Of a stretch of DNA of 64,000 bases, positions 1-10,035 are shown in pieces (position 1 is the stretch's first letter; each line of letters starts with the position of its first letter). The position numbers and the translations under genes were made by a program. The notes beneath the pieces were generated by a model. It was not told the DNA's origin and searched no databases. It saw only the letters and a program-made list of their open reading frames with translations. This stretch comes from Trifolium pratense (taxonomy: Eukaryota; Streptophyta; Magnoliopsida; Fabales; Fabaceae): assembly GCF_020283565.1 (NCBI RefSeq), contig NC_060065.1:53158703-53222702 (forward strand), in the 5' to 3' direction.

Positions 1-870
1 ATATGTTTAGTTATTATTAATTTTATATTGTCATCTAATACCAACTACAGAAACTCTACCAAATTAAATCATACGGATTTATCTTACAAATATGATTACT
101 TGGGACATACTCTATGCCTAAGCTACGTATGCTTCACTTCACTCCTTTTGTTGTTTTCTTTTAATTAACAATATTTAACCACCTCTCTATATGATTCCTA
201 TGACATGTACATATGAGGAGGTTATGGCTGTATCTGATAATTAGATAGTAATTTTATTTGATATATCTAGCCTCAATGTACCATATGTGAACGTTCTCTC
301 CAATTTTTAAGTAGGGAGGTGTATCGGTATGGAGGACCATACCATATGAGTTCTATTACATTTTTACCATCCAAGTCGGTTATCATGAGCTCCACCTTCA
401 GTGAGCTTTGCCACTCGTCTTGTACAAATATAGTGACGTGAATTATGTGTGTTTCATCTCCATGTAATATGCACCGACGATGAGTGACATGAGCTATGTG
501 TGCTTCAACTCCACGTGTCAACGAGCTACATATGAATCTCTGAGTCATAGCAGAAGGAAAAAAAAGGCACATCTATTTTAGGGTAAATATTATATTCAAC
601 TTTAGTCATTTTTCATATTGGTAAAAAAAAATTATGGTAAGACATTTCAAAAGACAACTCAGTTATTATACTTATTTTATTGTGTTTACATACTAATAAG
701 GAGCAACTTATGTAACCAAAAAAAAAAGAGCAAATTACTTATGGCTTGTTTAGATTGATGTAGTGTTTGGAGGAACTTATGAAAACAACTTATGACGATT
801 TTCATAAGTTTATTTCTACTTATTATCATAAATAAATTCTCTAATATAACTTATGAAAATAACTTGTATC
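1..870. other. AT-rich non-coding flank
   Basis: No reading frame here looks like a gene. The 273-572 minus frame is short, of odd composition and unrecognised. From about 745 the text (repeated 'aacttatgaaaa', 'cataagtttat') resembles the MITE-like family seen again near 15260, 39330, 46780, 48720 and 63480. The gypsy element beginning at 876 therefore probably landed in an older MITE. At 701-744 an A-tract is flanked by imperfect copies of GAGCAA..CTTATG. Confidence 0.4.
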
Positions 871-875
871 ATTAT

Positions 876-1330
876 TGATCTTAACTGTTGATCAGAACAG
901 GTAGAAGGCCAGCTGGAAGTCCGTTGAGCAGGTGGTAGGCAGCAAGTCCGAGCAGATGATCCACGGAGGGGGGGGTTGTACCTGCAGGTGCTCCGATGCC
1001 TAAGTCAGTAAGGGTAGAGAGCAAAAGAGATACTAGAGAGAAGTTAGAGAGAGAGAGTAATTGTGATAATGAATAGTGTTCTACCTTGCTCTCCCAAGAG
1101 GGAGAGTATTTATAGCCCCCAGCTCTGGGCCAAAGGTCCTCTTAATGGGCTGGACTAGCCAAGGCCCATTAAGAGGGACTGCCAAGATATTACCCTTAGA
1201 TAGTGGGTAGAGTAGTAATTTTACCCTATCTTGGTTGAGAGGTTGTGCCATGCTGACATGGCGGTGATTGGGCAAGCCATGTGGACTTTGTGAGGGTCTA
1301 GGTGGACTAGCATTAGTCTAGTCCAGAACA
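876..1330 (-). repeat. 3' LTR of the gypsy element
   Basis: It starts TGATCTTAAC and ends GTCCAGAACA on the plus strand. It matches 11550-12004 base for base as far as I can read, with the same 455-bp length. It contains a minus-strand TATA-like CTATAAATAC near 1106-1115. The 64-residue open frame inside it is a chance frame shared by both LTRs. Confidence 0.97.
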
Positions 1331-1344
1331 GGAGCCCCCCAAGT
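1331..1344 (-). other. Polypurine tract of the gypsy element
   Basis: Directly next to the 3' LTR the minus strand reads ACTTGGGGGGCTCC and then TG. This is the expected place and composition for priming plus-strand DNA synthesis. Confidence 0.85.
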
Positions 1345-1520
1345 CGTTGCTCCTAGGCATAGGAGTGATGACTTTAGATGTGTGCCCAAGTGCAAAAGGA
1401 AGTTTCCTTGCAACCTCTCTTGAACGAATGTGGACGAGGAACTTGCTCGTCAAGGCCTTGCTCGTAACAAGTATCTGCAATGTTTTGCATGAATCGATTT
1501 TTCGAGGGTGTTTAATATCC

Positions 1521-1750
1521 TGCTCGTAATTATGGTTACGAGGAAGTATGTGTTGCTCGTATCTGCTGCGAGGAGATATTGCACAAGATGGAACAGTTGC
1601 TCGTTGCTGAAGAGATAACAACGAGAAGTATTGTTGCGCGTAATGATGACGAGGAGATGATTTTTCAAGAAAGAATTGTTGCTCGTTGCTTATGACGAGG
1701 AGGTTAGCAACGAGGGGGTTTTATTGTTCGTTACTATGACGAGGAGGTTT
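1521..1750. repeat. Degenerate minisatellite with CTCGT/ACGAG dyads
   Basis: About six loosely conserved units of roughly 40-46 bp each contain (T)GCTCGT followed 8-20 bases later by ACGAGGAG or ACGAG. Examples start near 1521, 1553, 1597, 1635, 1680 and 1725. Each unit can pair CTCGT with ACGAG. The array lies just upstream of the TATA box at 1852 and so sits in the putative promoter of the antisense gene. Confidence 0.7.
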
Positions 1751-1851
1751 TGTTACTGGGAATGCGAAAGGGCGCATTTACTGCTTTGATTTTTACGAGG
1801 GAGTGTAAGGACCATTGGATCAAAGCGTCTCTTCACTCCCCTGGCTTGATC

Positions 1852-1858
1852 TATATAA
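1852..1858 (+). promoter_or_regulatory. TATA box of the antisense gene in the gypsy element
   Basis: TATATAA lies in CTTGATCTATATAATAGAGG. Downstream is a pyrimidine-rich leader (1870-1930), then a likely 5'UTR intron (donor AAG|GTAATT at 1970, acceptor TTTCAG ending 2545), then the ATG at 2554. The promoter faces opposite to gag-pol. Transcription start is inferred, not mapped. Confidence 0.6.
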
Positions 1859-2099
1859 TAGAGGAGAGTGAACTTCATTCTTACTTTTCACTCTCTCTCT
1901 TCAATTGTGAATTCTCTGAAGTTTCAACTTACTAGTCAAATCGTTCTTCAGATCCCATTCATATTCAAGGTAATTCTTTCAAATTTTGCTCTTTTGATCC
2001 ATTTTTTGTTGTTCCTGCCCAGTTTTGGGCGTTTTTTTTTATGAAGATTGCATGAATTTATGAATATTAGGATGAATGTGCCGAGCACCATATGAACTT

Positions 2100-2390
2100 A
2101 GTACCGGGGAGCCTATCTACCCGTTTCAAACTTTAGGTTAGATGACTAGCGACGGGGAGCCTATTTCCCCGTTTCAAATTTTAGATCGTTTATCTGAGAT
2201 CCGGGGAGCCTATCTCCCCGTTTGAAACTTTTAGATAGTTTGTTTAGGTGATGGGGAGCCTATCTGCCCGTTTGTCACTTTAGACAATTTGTATTGCCGG
2301 GGAGCATGCTCTCCCTTTTTAACTTAGGAATTTTTTCTTGAAACTCGTTGTTTGAAATTTCAACTGGGAAGCTTATCTCCCCGTCTTTCA
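2100..2390. repeat. GGGGAG..CTCCCC dyad repeats inside the 5'UTR intron
   Basis: Six diverged units, about 46-70 bp apart, carry the core GGGGAGCCTATCTCCCCGTTT with small changes (near 2104, 2153, 2203, 2249, 2297 and 2365). The core is a short hairpin. All lie inside the predicted 5'UTR intron 1970-2545. Related units occur beyond the gene's 3' end (4836-5290). Confidence 0.75.
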
Positions 2391-2553
2391 CCTGGGCAAC
2401 CCTCCTCGGTTTGATTTTAATTGCCATTTGAAAAAGGGCTTTGGTCGGGGACAGCGTCCTCGTCCTATCCTGCGCCCCTTCACTTGAATTGCGGTGAAAG
2501 GGTGGATTTGATCATCGAATTCACTTTGTTTTTGCTGCATTTCAGGTTGTAAA

Positions 2554-4565
2554 ATGTCAGAATCCGAGGAAGTTGTGGAGAGCCAGGGTGCGGAGAAGTA
2601 CACATTGGTTGACTGCATAACCGATCCTGCGCTGGATTGGGTTGCTCCAGAGCCCCGGGGAATAGCCTCGTCGCTTACTTCCCAGGATCCAAGATTATAT
2701 ATGACCGTCGAGCAGCAGAGAGCAGACGGGCTTCAAAATTGGTCGACCCATATACCCGGGGAGGGTGAACGGGTGTGCTCGTCCTTTGACGGGCATGGTT
2801 TCGCTATGTACGAATTTGTATTTAAGGAGATGGGGCTCAGGCTGCCGTTCAGCCCCTTTGCGGCCAGCGTGCTTAAAGCCTTGCAGGTGGCTCCGTCGCA
2901 GCTGCATCCAAATTCATGGTCTTTTATCATGGGGTTCGAGCACCTCTGCACGTATAGGAGTGTTCGTCCCACTCTTCCTCTTTTCTTTAGAATTTTCAAG
3001 ATTCAACGTAAGCCGACGAGGGAAGTTGGGCGTGCCCCTCGTCAGAATTGGGTTTCCTTAAAGCATCACGAGGATGTCAAATTGTTTAAAATGTTTGTGG
3101 ATTCTATTAAGGACTTCAAGGAGAGGTATTTCATCATCCGGCCAGAGTCTCCAGCTGCCCGGGAGAGTTTGTTGGAACTGGAAGAAGATAGGGACGAGCA
3201 GGGTGTTGCTCGTAAAGATGACAACGGGCAAGTTATCTTCCGAGCAGTTCCTAAGTTCCCCCTTAGTTGGTCGTATGATCACTTCCGGAAGGAACCTAAG
3301 GAGTATACTACCGGGGACGCAGACTTGTCTCCCGAGGAGATGGCTGCCTTTGAAAATTTGAAGGCCTTTGTGGCCAGTTTTACTCCGGGCATCTGGACGA
3401 CTCGTAAGGGAGTCACACTAAGGGACGGGCATGGGAAGGCGAAGGTCTCTCCCCGCTTTATAAATACTAGGAACCTCCTCAAGTGTAAGAATGCCGGGGA
3501 GGTTAGGCTGTGCTTGGGTATTGCTTCTTTTCTATTTTTAACTTAGAAAAATTTCTGCTATTGTTGTGTGTATTCCTCGTGCTTTACTAACGTGTTCGTC
3601 ATTTATTTGCAGACGAAATGGAAACCATTGCCGAGCGCATGCTGAAGGCCAAGCAGGATGAGAAGGCGAGCAGGTCTGGCCGAGGAAAAAAGAAGATTGT
3701 TGCCAGAGCTTCCCAGGAAGTGAGGCCGGGGACCCCTTCCGTGCAGGTGATTGGGACCTCGGGTGTTGGTTCGGGCACCCCTACCTCAGCTCCCCGGCCT
3801 CCTCCAGCGAAGAGGACAAGAGAAGAAGATTCCCCGGTTGAAGATGCGGGCATGGGAGGATGCAGAAATTTTCCAGTTCCTCGGTGCTTTACCGTGGATA
3901 AATTTTTTGAGAAGTATCCTCCGGAGGTCTTTGAAACTGAACGGGCTGCTATTCTTGACCAGGAACCAGAGGTTCGCCGGCAGCAGCATGCTCGTGACAT
4001 GGCTGCTATGGTGCGAATGGTCTCGAGCAGCCTTGTCCTTGGTGACGAGCGGGAAACGTTAGTCAAGCAGCGGGACACTGCCCGGACCAAGCACGAGCGG
4101 GCCAAAGGTCGGATCAACCAGCTCGAACTTGTTGTGGATGACCTCAGGGAGAAGCAAAAACATTGGGGTGACCAGCTGGACGAGCACCGTAAAAGGGGAG
4201 AGGATTTGGATGCTGCTCGGGCTGAAATTGAAAGGCTTAATGCTGTCATGGCTCCGGGCGAGAACGAGCATAAGGCTGCCGAGGGGTTGACCACCCGAGC
4301 AGACTTGGTCAAGGTGATTGCTCAGCTGTCCCATGACTTTGTAGAGGGTACTGAGTACGCCTTCGAGAATGCCGTGCAGCAAATCAAGTGTCTCAATCCT
4401 GATGTGGAGCTGGTGACCCGAGGAATGCATGTGAACGGGCAGGTCCAGGATGGCCAGATTGTTATTCCGGCTGGACTGGCCGACTCTGATGAAGAGGAGG
4501 AAGATGCTGAAGGGGTGCTCGAGGAGGGTCACGAAGACGAGCAGGAGGATAGATGCGAGGAGTAG
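2554..4565 (+). CDS. Spliced antisense gene of Tat element (Transposase_28-type protein)
   Basis: Two exons, 2554-3484 and 3613-4565, join in frame to about 627 residues. The donor is AAGT|GTAAGA, the acceptor is TTTGCAG, and the split codon is Tyr311. Residues about 80-200 resemble the family annotated in Pfam as 'putative gypsy type transposon' (Transposase_28). Key text includes LPFSPF, PNSWSFIMGFEHLC and KERYFIIRP. The exon 2 part has basic patches (GRGKKK at 333-338, KRTREE at 377-382), a coiled coil at about 456-522, and a very acidic tail (about 602-627). The gene runs opposite to gag-pol and has its own TATA box and 5'UTR intron. Antisense ORFs at this place are known in Tat elements, but their role is unknown. 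The basic patches suggest nuclear location (inference). The name transposase is historical: no DDE core is visible. Confidence 0.8.
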
Positions 4566-4835
4566 ATGTTCCCATCTTTTTTATTGTAATTTATTTTTGT
4601 CTCTTTGAATTTTTTGGGGCCTTTGAGCCATGATTTGTAATATTGGAACAAGTGGGCTTTTGTCCCCGTCTTTTTATTTTTATGACAATTTCGGGCAGGT
4701 GCCCGCTTTTTATATATGCTTGTATAAAACTGCTCGTCTATACCTGCTCGCATGTATGTTTCCTTATTTTTGCTCGCGTGTATGTTTCCTCCTTTTTTAA
4801 CTTAGAAAATTTTATGAAATTTTGTTATCAATCTT

Positions 4836-5290
4836 GAGCCGGGGAGGTTCTCCTCCCCGTTTCTAACTTGGATAAAATTTCGCCTGAGATTTGAGCCGGG
4901 GAGTTTTATTCCCCATTTTTAACTTAGCGAAATTTTATGCTAATTTGTTTGCCAACGTTGGGCCGGGGAGGTTTTCTTCCCCGTTATTGGCATGACTGAA
5001 ATTTCGTTGTTCGAACTGGAACCGGAGAGTATCCCCTCCCTGTTTTGATCGTTCGAGCACGTCATGTGTTCGTTTGAGCCGGTTGATGTGTTCGTACGAG
5101 CACGTCGGTGTGCTCGTCCGAGCAAGTTAGTGTGTTCGTCCGGGCACGTTAGTGTCCCCGTCCGAGCAAGTTGGTGTGCTAAGTTTTGCCTGTTTATTTT
5201 TATGCCAATTTTGTATACTTGTCATATTTTTGCATGTATGAATGCTGCGCTCGTTGTTATTTTGCCGGGGAGGTTTCCCCTGCTTGATAC
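4836..5290. repeat. GGGGAG..CTCCCC dyad repeats 3' of the antisense gene
   Basis: Units such as GCCGGGGAGGTTCTCCTCCC (near 4838), with relatives near 4893, 4961, 5020 and 5263, are often followed by TTTAACTTAG-like text. They match the family inside the 5'UTR intron (2100-2390), so similar repeats flank the antisense coding region on both sides. The 22-bp satellite at 5044-5180 is embedded here. Confidence 0.65.
5044..5180. repeat. 22-bp tandem repeat, about six copies
   Basis: Successive units begin at 5044, 5066, 5088, 5110, 5132 and 5154, with a partial unit at 5176. The consensus core is GTGTTCGTCCGAGCACGTT followed by about three variable bases. It lies between the stop of the antisense gene and the pol terminus, inside the gypsy element. 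Confidence 0.85.
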
Positions 5291-5637
5291 TGAGCATGTT
5301 TTATTGAGGGTAGTCTCCTCTGTTTTGACTTAAACAGTTTAGGGAACTGTATAAGCACTTAGAGTTGTTTCTAAGTTACGCGAATACAAGCACGCTAGTG
5401 TACCCTTCTTCGCAACCTGAACCTCCCATCGCGAGCTGGGTGCTAGGTCGTGGCACGGGGACGATGGGCTCGTTTCGAGAGTTATCCTCGTCTAGCAGGA
5501 GTTCCATTTCCCTTATGGTGAATTAGTTCCCCTGCTATGGTTTTAGATGAGCACGTGTGCCATGGTGCCCTCCGTTGTTTAAGGTGCTCGATTCGTTGTG
5601 TTCTGAAGTGCAAGCAGCCTTTTAGTGTGGCAATAAC

Positions 5638-8600
5638 TTAGCTGTAATATTGTTTTAATTTCTGGGCATTCCAAGGTCGAGGAAGTTTCTTTCCTCGAAG
5701 GTCCTCGAGATAGTATGCACCATTTTCTGTTTTGTCAATGACGCGGTATGGTCCTTCCCAATTGGGTGCAAGTTTGCCATCCTGGGAGTCTGCATTGCGT
5801 CTTAGGACGAGGCTGCCCACCTCGAATTCTCTTTTGATGACTTTGGTGTCATGACGGGCAGCTATTTTCTGCTTCAGGGTGGCCTCCTTTAAAGAAGCTC
5901 CTGTTCGAATTTCTTCGACGAGGTCAAGCTCCTCTCGAAGTGCTTCGTCATTTTGCTCCTCGTCAAGAGGCTGCTCAGTCCGACGAGATGGTTCCCCAAT
6001 CTCTACGGGGATAACTGCCTCCGTTCCATATACCATTCGGAAGGGGGTCTCTCCAGTTGTGGAGTGTGGGGTTGTTCGATAGGCCCAGAGTACATTGTCA
6101 AGCTCTTCGACCCATTTCTTTTTGTTCTGGTCAAGTCTTCTTCGTAACCCTCTCAGGATTACTCTGTTGGCTGCTTCAGCCTGCCCGTTGGTTTGGGGGT
6201 GCTCGACCGATGTGAAGTGCTGCTTGGTGCCCAGGGCAACAAGGAATGCTTGAAAATCTTTGTCTGTAAACTGTGTTCCGTTGTCTGTGACTACCACCTG
6301 TGGTATTCCGAATCTAGCTAGCACATTTCTTTTGAAGAAGCGCAGGACTCTGAGTGATGTGATGTCGGAGAGGGGTTCGGCTTCCACCCACTTTGTGAAG
6401 TAGTCCACTGCTACTATTAGGTAGCGATTTTGATAAAGTCCTTTGGTAAAAGGACCAAGTAAGTCCATGCCCCACCAGGCGAAGGGCCAGGGGGAAGACA
6501 AAGATTTTAGTTCTCGAGGGGGAGCTAAGTGCATATCCCCATGCCTTTGGCATTTGTCACATTTTTTTACGTGGTCTTTGGCGTCCTGTTGCATAGTAGG
6601 CCAATAGTACCCTGCTCGTAGAGCTTTCCTGGCAAGTGACCTTCCTCCCAAGTGTTGGGCGTTAATACCCTCATGGACTTCGCGCAGGATGTAATCTGCT
6701 GTGTCCTCGTCCACACATTTTAGGAGAGGAATGGAAAATCCTCTCCTGTATAGTTTTCCATCAAGGATGACATAGGAGCAGGCTCTTCGTCTGACTATAG
6801 TTGCTTGTTTCTGGTCGTCAGGGAGAGTTCCGTGCTCGAGGAAGTTGTATACTGGAGTCATCCAGCAGTCTTTGTCGCCAATGACGTTTATGTCCACAAC
6901 CCTGCTTGGTTTTTCTATGCTTGGACGAGGGAGTATCTCTTGGATGACAGATTTGTTTCCGCCCTTCCTTTTTGTGCTTGCCAGTTTGGACAGGATATCT
7001 GCCCTTTTGTTGTGTTCGCGGGGAACATGTAATATTTCAACAGAGTTGAACTTTGTGATCTTTTCCTTTACTAGCACTAGGTATTCAGAGAGGTTATCAT
7101 TCTTGGTCTGATACTCTCCTAGCACCTGTGAGGCAACCAGTTGCGAATCTGTATATATTTTTATCTCCTTGGCTTGTAAGTCCTCGGCCAAACGTAGTCC
7201 AGCGAGGAATGCTTCATACTCTGCTTGGTTGTTTGAAGTTGGGAAGGATAGTGCTAGGGAGACCTCGATTAGTAAGCCATTCTCATTTTCAAGAATGATG
7301 CCTGCACCTGCTCCTGTAGCGCTTGAAGCTCCGTCTACAAAGATTGTCCATTTATCTGCTCCGTCCACTGTAGGGGAGAAGCTCGTCATCTCCGCAACGA
7401 AGTCAGCTAGGACTTGGGCTTTTAGAGCTTTTCTGCTCTCGTAACGAATGTCGAATTCTGAGAGTTCGAGGGACCATTTGAGCATCCTGCCCGCCATATC
7501 TGGTCGGCCAAGCAAAGACTTGATTGGTTGGTCTGTTCGGACCATAATTGTATGGGCCAAGAAATAATGTCTTAGTCTCCTCGCAGCATAAACTAGTGCA
7601 AGGGCTATTTTTTCAATTTGTTGGTACCTTAGTTCAGGACCCTGCAAGGCTTTACTCGTAAAGTAAACTGGTTTCTGCCCTTCGTTTGTCTCACGAATAA
7701 GAGCTGCACTTACAGCCTCTGAGGCGACGGAAAGGTACAGGTATAATACCTCCTCGTCACTTGGTCGTGAGAGGACAGGTGGCTCTGATAAGGCCTTTTT
7801 CAGATGTTGGAGAGCTTGCTCGCATTCATCTGTCCATTCGAAGACTGCTTCTTTCTTTAGTAGTTTGAAAAAGGGGAGTGCATGTTGTGCTGATTTGGAT
7901 ACAAATCTGGAAAGCGATGTTAGCATTCCATTAAGAGTTTGTATGGACTTCTTATCGCTCGGAGTGGGGAGCTCGGCAAAAGCTCTGCACTTGTCAGGGT
8001 TGGCTTCAATTCCTCGCTCGGTTAGGTAAAATCCCAGGAATTTACCTGCTCGGACCCCGAAGGTGCACTTCTCTGGGTTGAACCTCATGTTGTGTTTCCT
8101 GGCCTGCTCGAACACCTTTCGAAGGTGCACGACATGGTCGAGTTCCTCGGGGGATTTTACGATCATGTCGTCCATGTATACCTCGAGCATGTCTCCTATT
8201 TGTCCTCGGAAGACTTTGTTCATCATTCGCTGGTATGTAGCTCCTGCATTTTTGAGACCGAAGGGCATTACCTTGTAGTAATAGTTGCCCGACTCGGTCA
8301 TGAAAGCTGTTTTTTCTCTATCTGCTACTGCCATTGGAATTTGGTTATAACCTGAATAAGCATCCATAAAAGACAATAATTTAAAGCCAGAAGAATTATC
8401 AACAAGTCTATCAATGCAAGGTAAGGGATAAGAGTCTTTAGGGCAAGCCCTGTTAAGATCGGTATAGTCGCAACACATCCTCCACTTTCCATTAGATTTT
8501 TTGACGAGTACAACGTTGGACAGCCAGGTTGTATACCTGACCTCCGAAATAAAATTTGCCTCTAGGAGGTCTTTTACACATTTTTCTGCAGCCTCCGATT

Positions 8601-9846
8601 TCTCAGGAGACTGCCTACGCCTACGTTGTACAACGGGAAGTGCAGTGGGATCAATAGTCAGCTGGTGACATGCTATGTTGGGGTCCAAGCCGGGCATCTC
8701 GGAAGCGTGCCAGGCGAACAAATCAGCATTTTCCTTCAAGCAGGCTTCAAGTTGCTTCCTAGCAAGTTCGGGGAGCCCGGTCCCAATCTTCACTGCCCTG
8801 CTCGGGTCTTCTCCGAAGGGCATCAGCTCGAAATCCCCGTCTGGAACTGGACGACGGTGCTCTTGGCTTGCCTCGTCGTCTTCCTTCTTCTCCTTGCGGA
8901 GCTTCTTCTCATCTTTGTTTTCCTGTTTGGAAAAGCGGCTGTCGAGGTCAATGGAGCTGATTTCTGGCAAGGGCAGGGAAGTTGTTGCCTTGGACTTCTT
9001 GGACTCGGGGAGCTGCCCGATATACTCATTTCCTTTGGAGGACGCATTGAAGACTCTCCTTGCAGCTTCAATGTCTCCATGCAGTGTCGCAACTTGGCCT
9101 TTATGAGTATAATATTTCATCTTGAGGTGGGCGGTTGAAGGGACAGCCATTAAGTCAGCAATAGCTGTTCGGCCCAGGATGCACTGGTAGAGAGAAGGGC
9201 AGTCTACTACCAGGAATTTCACTTTGATAGTTTTTGCAGTTTCTTCAGAGCCAACGGTGACTAGCAGGTCTACATAGCCCCATGGCTTGGTTGTTGCTCC
9301 ATTAAATCCGGAGAGATCAGATCCAAAATAAGGAGTGAGGTAGGTTTCATCTAGTTGCAGAGTCTTGAAAAGTTGGGAATACATGATATCACAGGAGCTT
9401 CCTTGGTCGACCAGTACCCTGCGGACGTCCATATTTGCCATGTCCACTCTGATGAGCAGGGGTATCTGGGAGTTTGCAGTTCCACCGGGCAGCTCTTCCA
9501 TATAGAAGGCTAAGGGCTTTGATTGCCCTTTCGGTTTATCCAAAGTTGCACTCAGGTTGGAGGAGCCATCTATCAATTCTTCAAATTTTCTCTTGATGGA
9601 TCCCACAGTCTGTTTGTCAAAACCTCCAACAGAGATAACCATGGCTTGGGCAAGTGCGTCCCATTTGTTCAGTGTGGGAGCAACATAGGTGTCGTCCAAG
9701 TAGTCAGGGACAAAGAAGTCTTCAGCTCTGGAGATGGCAAGGGCAACTGGCTTGTGCCCGGATCGTTCTGGTGCAGCTTCTTCAGTGTTGCTGGTCTCAG
9801 CAGCTTCTGCCCGGGGAGCATTGCTCCTCTTCACGTATTGTTTCAT
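5638..9846 (-). CDS. pol: Pol polyprotein of Tat-lineage gypsy element
   Basis: 1402 residues from the first Met after the gag stop. The frame is open and continuous back to 10035, and that stretch encodes a CX2HX4HX4C knuckle at about 9892-9933. Order: protease with a DQGSS-type site (147-151); RT with FMDAYSGY (493) and YMDD (557-560); a first RNase H whose usual leading Asp is absent (about 700-800); a second RNase H with D838, E876, D900 and D950; integrase with H1058, H1065, C1096, C1099 and catalytic D1128, D1188, E1224 (35 residues between the last two); and a GPY motif (about 1365). All catalytic centres needed for copying and insertion look intact. It would act in the particle and in the nucleus. 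The ATG at 9846 is only the first Met of the open stretch and probably not a real start, since pol is normally made as gag-pol. Confidence 0.95.
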   Translation of the reverse strand: MKQYVKRSNAPRAEAAETSNTEEAAPERSGHKPVALAISRAEDFFVPDYLDDTYVAPTLNKWDALAQAMVISVGGFDKQTVGSIKRKFEELIDGSSNLSATLDKPKGQSKPLAFYMEELPGGTANSQIPLLIRVDMANMDVRRVLVDQGSSCDIMYSQLFKTLQLDETYLTPYFGSDLSGFNGATTKPWGYVDLLVTVGSEETAKTIKVKFLVVDCPSLYQCILGRTAIADLMAVPSTAHLKMKYYTHKGQVATLHGDIEAARRVFNASSKGNEYIGQLPESKKSKATTSLPLPEISSIDLDSRFSKQENKDEKKLRKEKKEDDEASQEHRRPVPDGDFELMPFGEDPSRAVKIGTGLPELARKQLEACLKENADLFAWHASEMPGLDPNIACHQLTIDPTALPVVQRRRRQSPEKSEAAEKCVKDLLEANFISEVRYTTWLSNVVLVKKSNGKWRMCCDYTDLNRACPKDSYPLPCIDRLVDNSSGFKLLSFMDAYSGYNQIPMAVADREKTAFMTESGNYYYKVMPFGLKNAGATYQRMMNKVFRGQIGDMLEVYMDDMIVKSPEELDHVVHLRKVFEQARKHNMRFNPEKCTFGVRAGKFLGFYLTERGIEANPDKCRAFAELPTPSDKKSIQTLNGMLTSLSRFVSKSAQHALPFFKLLKKEAVFEWTDECEQALQHLKKALSEPPVLSRPSDEEVLYLYLSVASEAVSAALIRETNEGQKPVYFTSKALQGPELRYQQIEKIALALVYAARRLRHYFLAHTIMVRTDQPIKSLLGRPDMAGRMLKWSLELSEFDIRYESRKALKAQVLADFVAEMTSFSPTVDGADKWTIFVDGASSATGAGAGIILENENGLLIEVSLALSFPTSNNQAEYEAFLAGLRLAEDLQAKEIKIYTDSQLVASQVLGEYQTKNDNLSEYLVLVKEKITKFNSVEILHVPREHNKRADILSKLASTKRKGGNKSVIQEILPRPSIEKPSRVVDINVIGDKDCWMTPVYNFLEHGTLPDDQKQATIVRRRACSYVILDGKLYRRGFSIPLLKCVDEDTADYILREVHEGINAQHLGGRSLARKALRAGYYWPTMQQDAKDHVKKCDKCQRHGDMHLAPPRELKSLSSPWPFAWWGMDLLGPFTKGLYQNRYLIVAVDYFTKWVEAEPLSDITSLRVLRFFKRNVLARFGIPQVVVTDNGTQFTDKDFQAFLVALGTKQHFTSVEHPQTNGQAEAANRVILRGLRRRLDQNKKKWVEELDNVLWAYRTTPHSTTGETPFRMVYGTEAVIPVEIGEPSRRTEQPLDEEQNDEALREELDLVEEIRTGASLKEATLKQKIAARHDTKVIKREFEVGSLVLRRNADSQDGKLAPNWEGPYRVIDKTENGAYYLEDLRGKKLPRPWNAQKLKQYYS

Positions 9847-10035
9847 TTGCCCATTTCTAATCAGAATTTCAATGGCGTCTTTAAGTTGTATGCAATCGTC
9901 AGTCAGATGGCCGTAACCTTTGTGATACTTGCAGTACCTGCTCTTGTCTTGGCCAGGCTTTGTGGGTTGTTGTCTTGGAAATTTGATTCCTGCTTTAGTG
10001 AACTCAGCTGAGTTGCACTCTTTCCAAATTTCTTC

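Noticed and set aside
1081..1275. 64-residue minus-strand frame, repeated at 11755-11949
   Set aside because: It lies inside the LTR and is identical only because the LTRs are identical. It has no domain and overlaps LTR promoter sequence.
3599..4312. 237-residue minus-strand frame
   Set aside because: It is antisense to the supported exon 2 of the plus-strand gene, with Ser/Arg-rich composition typical of a shadow.
5879..9138. Many plus-strand frames opposite pol
   Set aside because: They are shadows of a well-supported polyprotein with full catalytic motifs on the minus strand.
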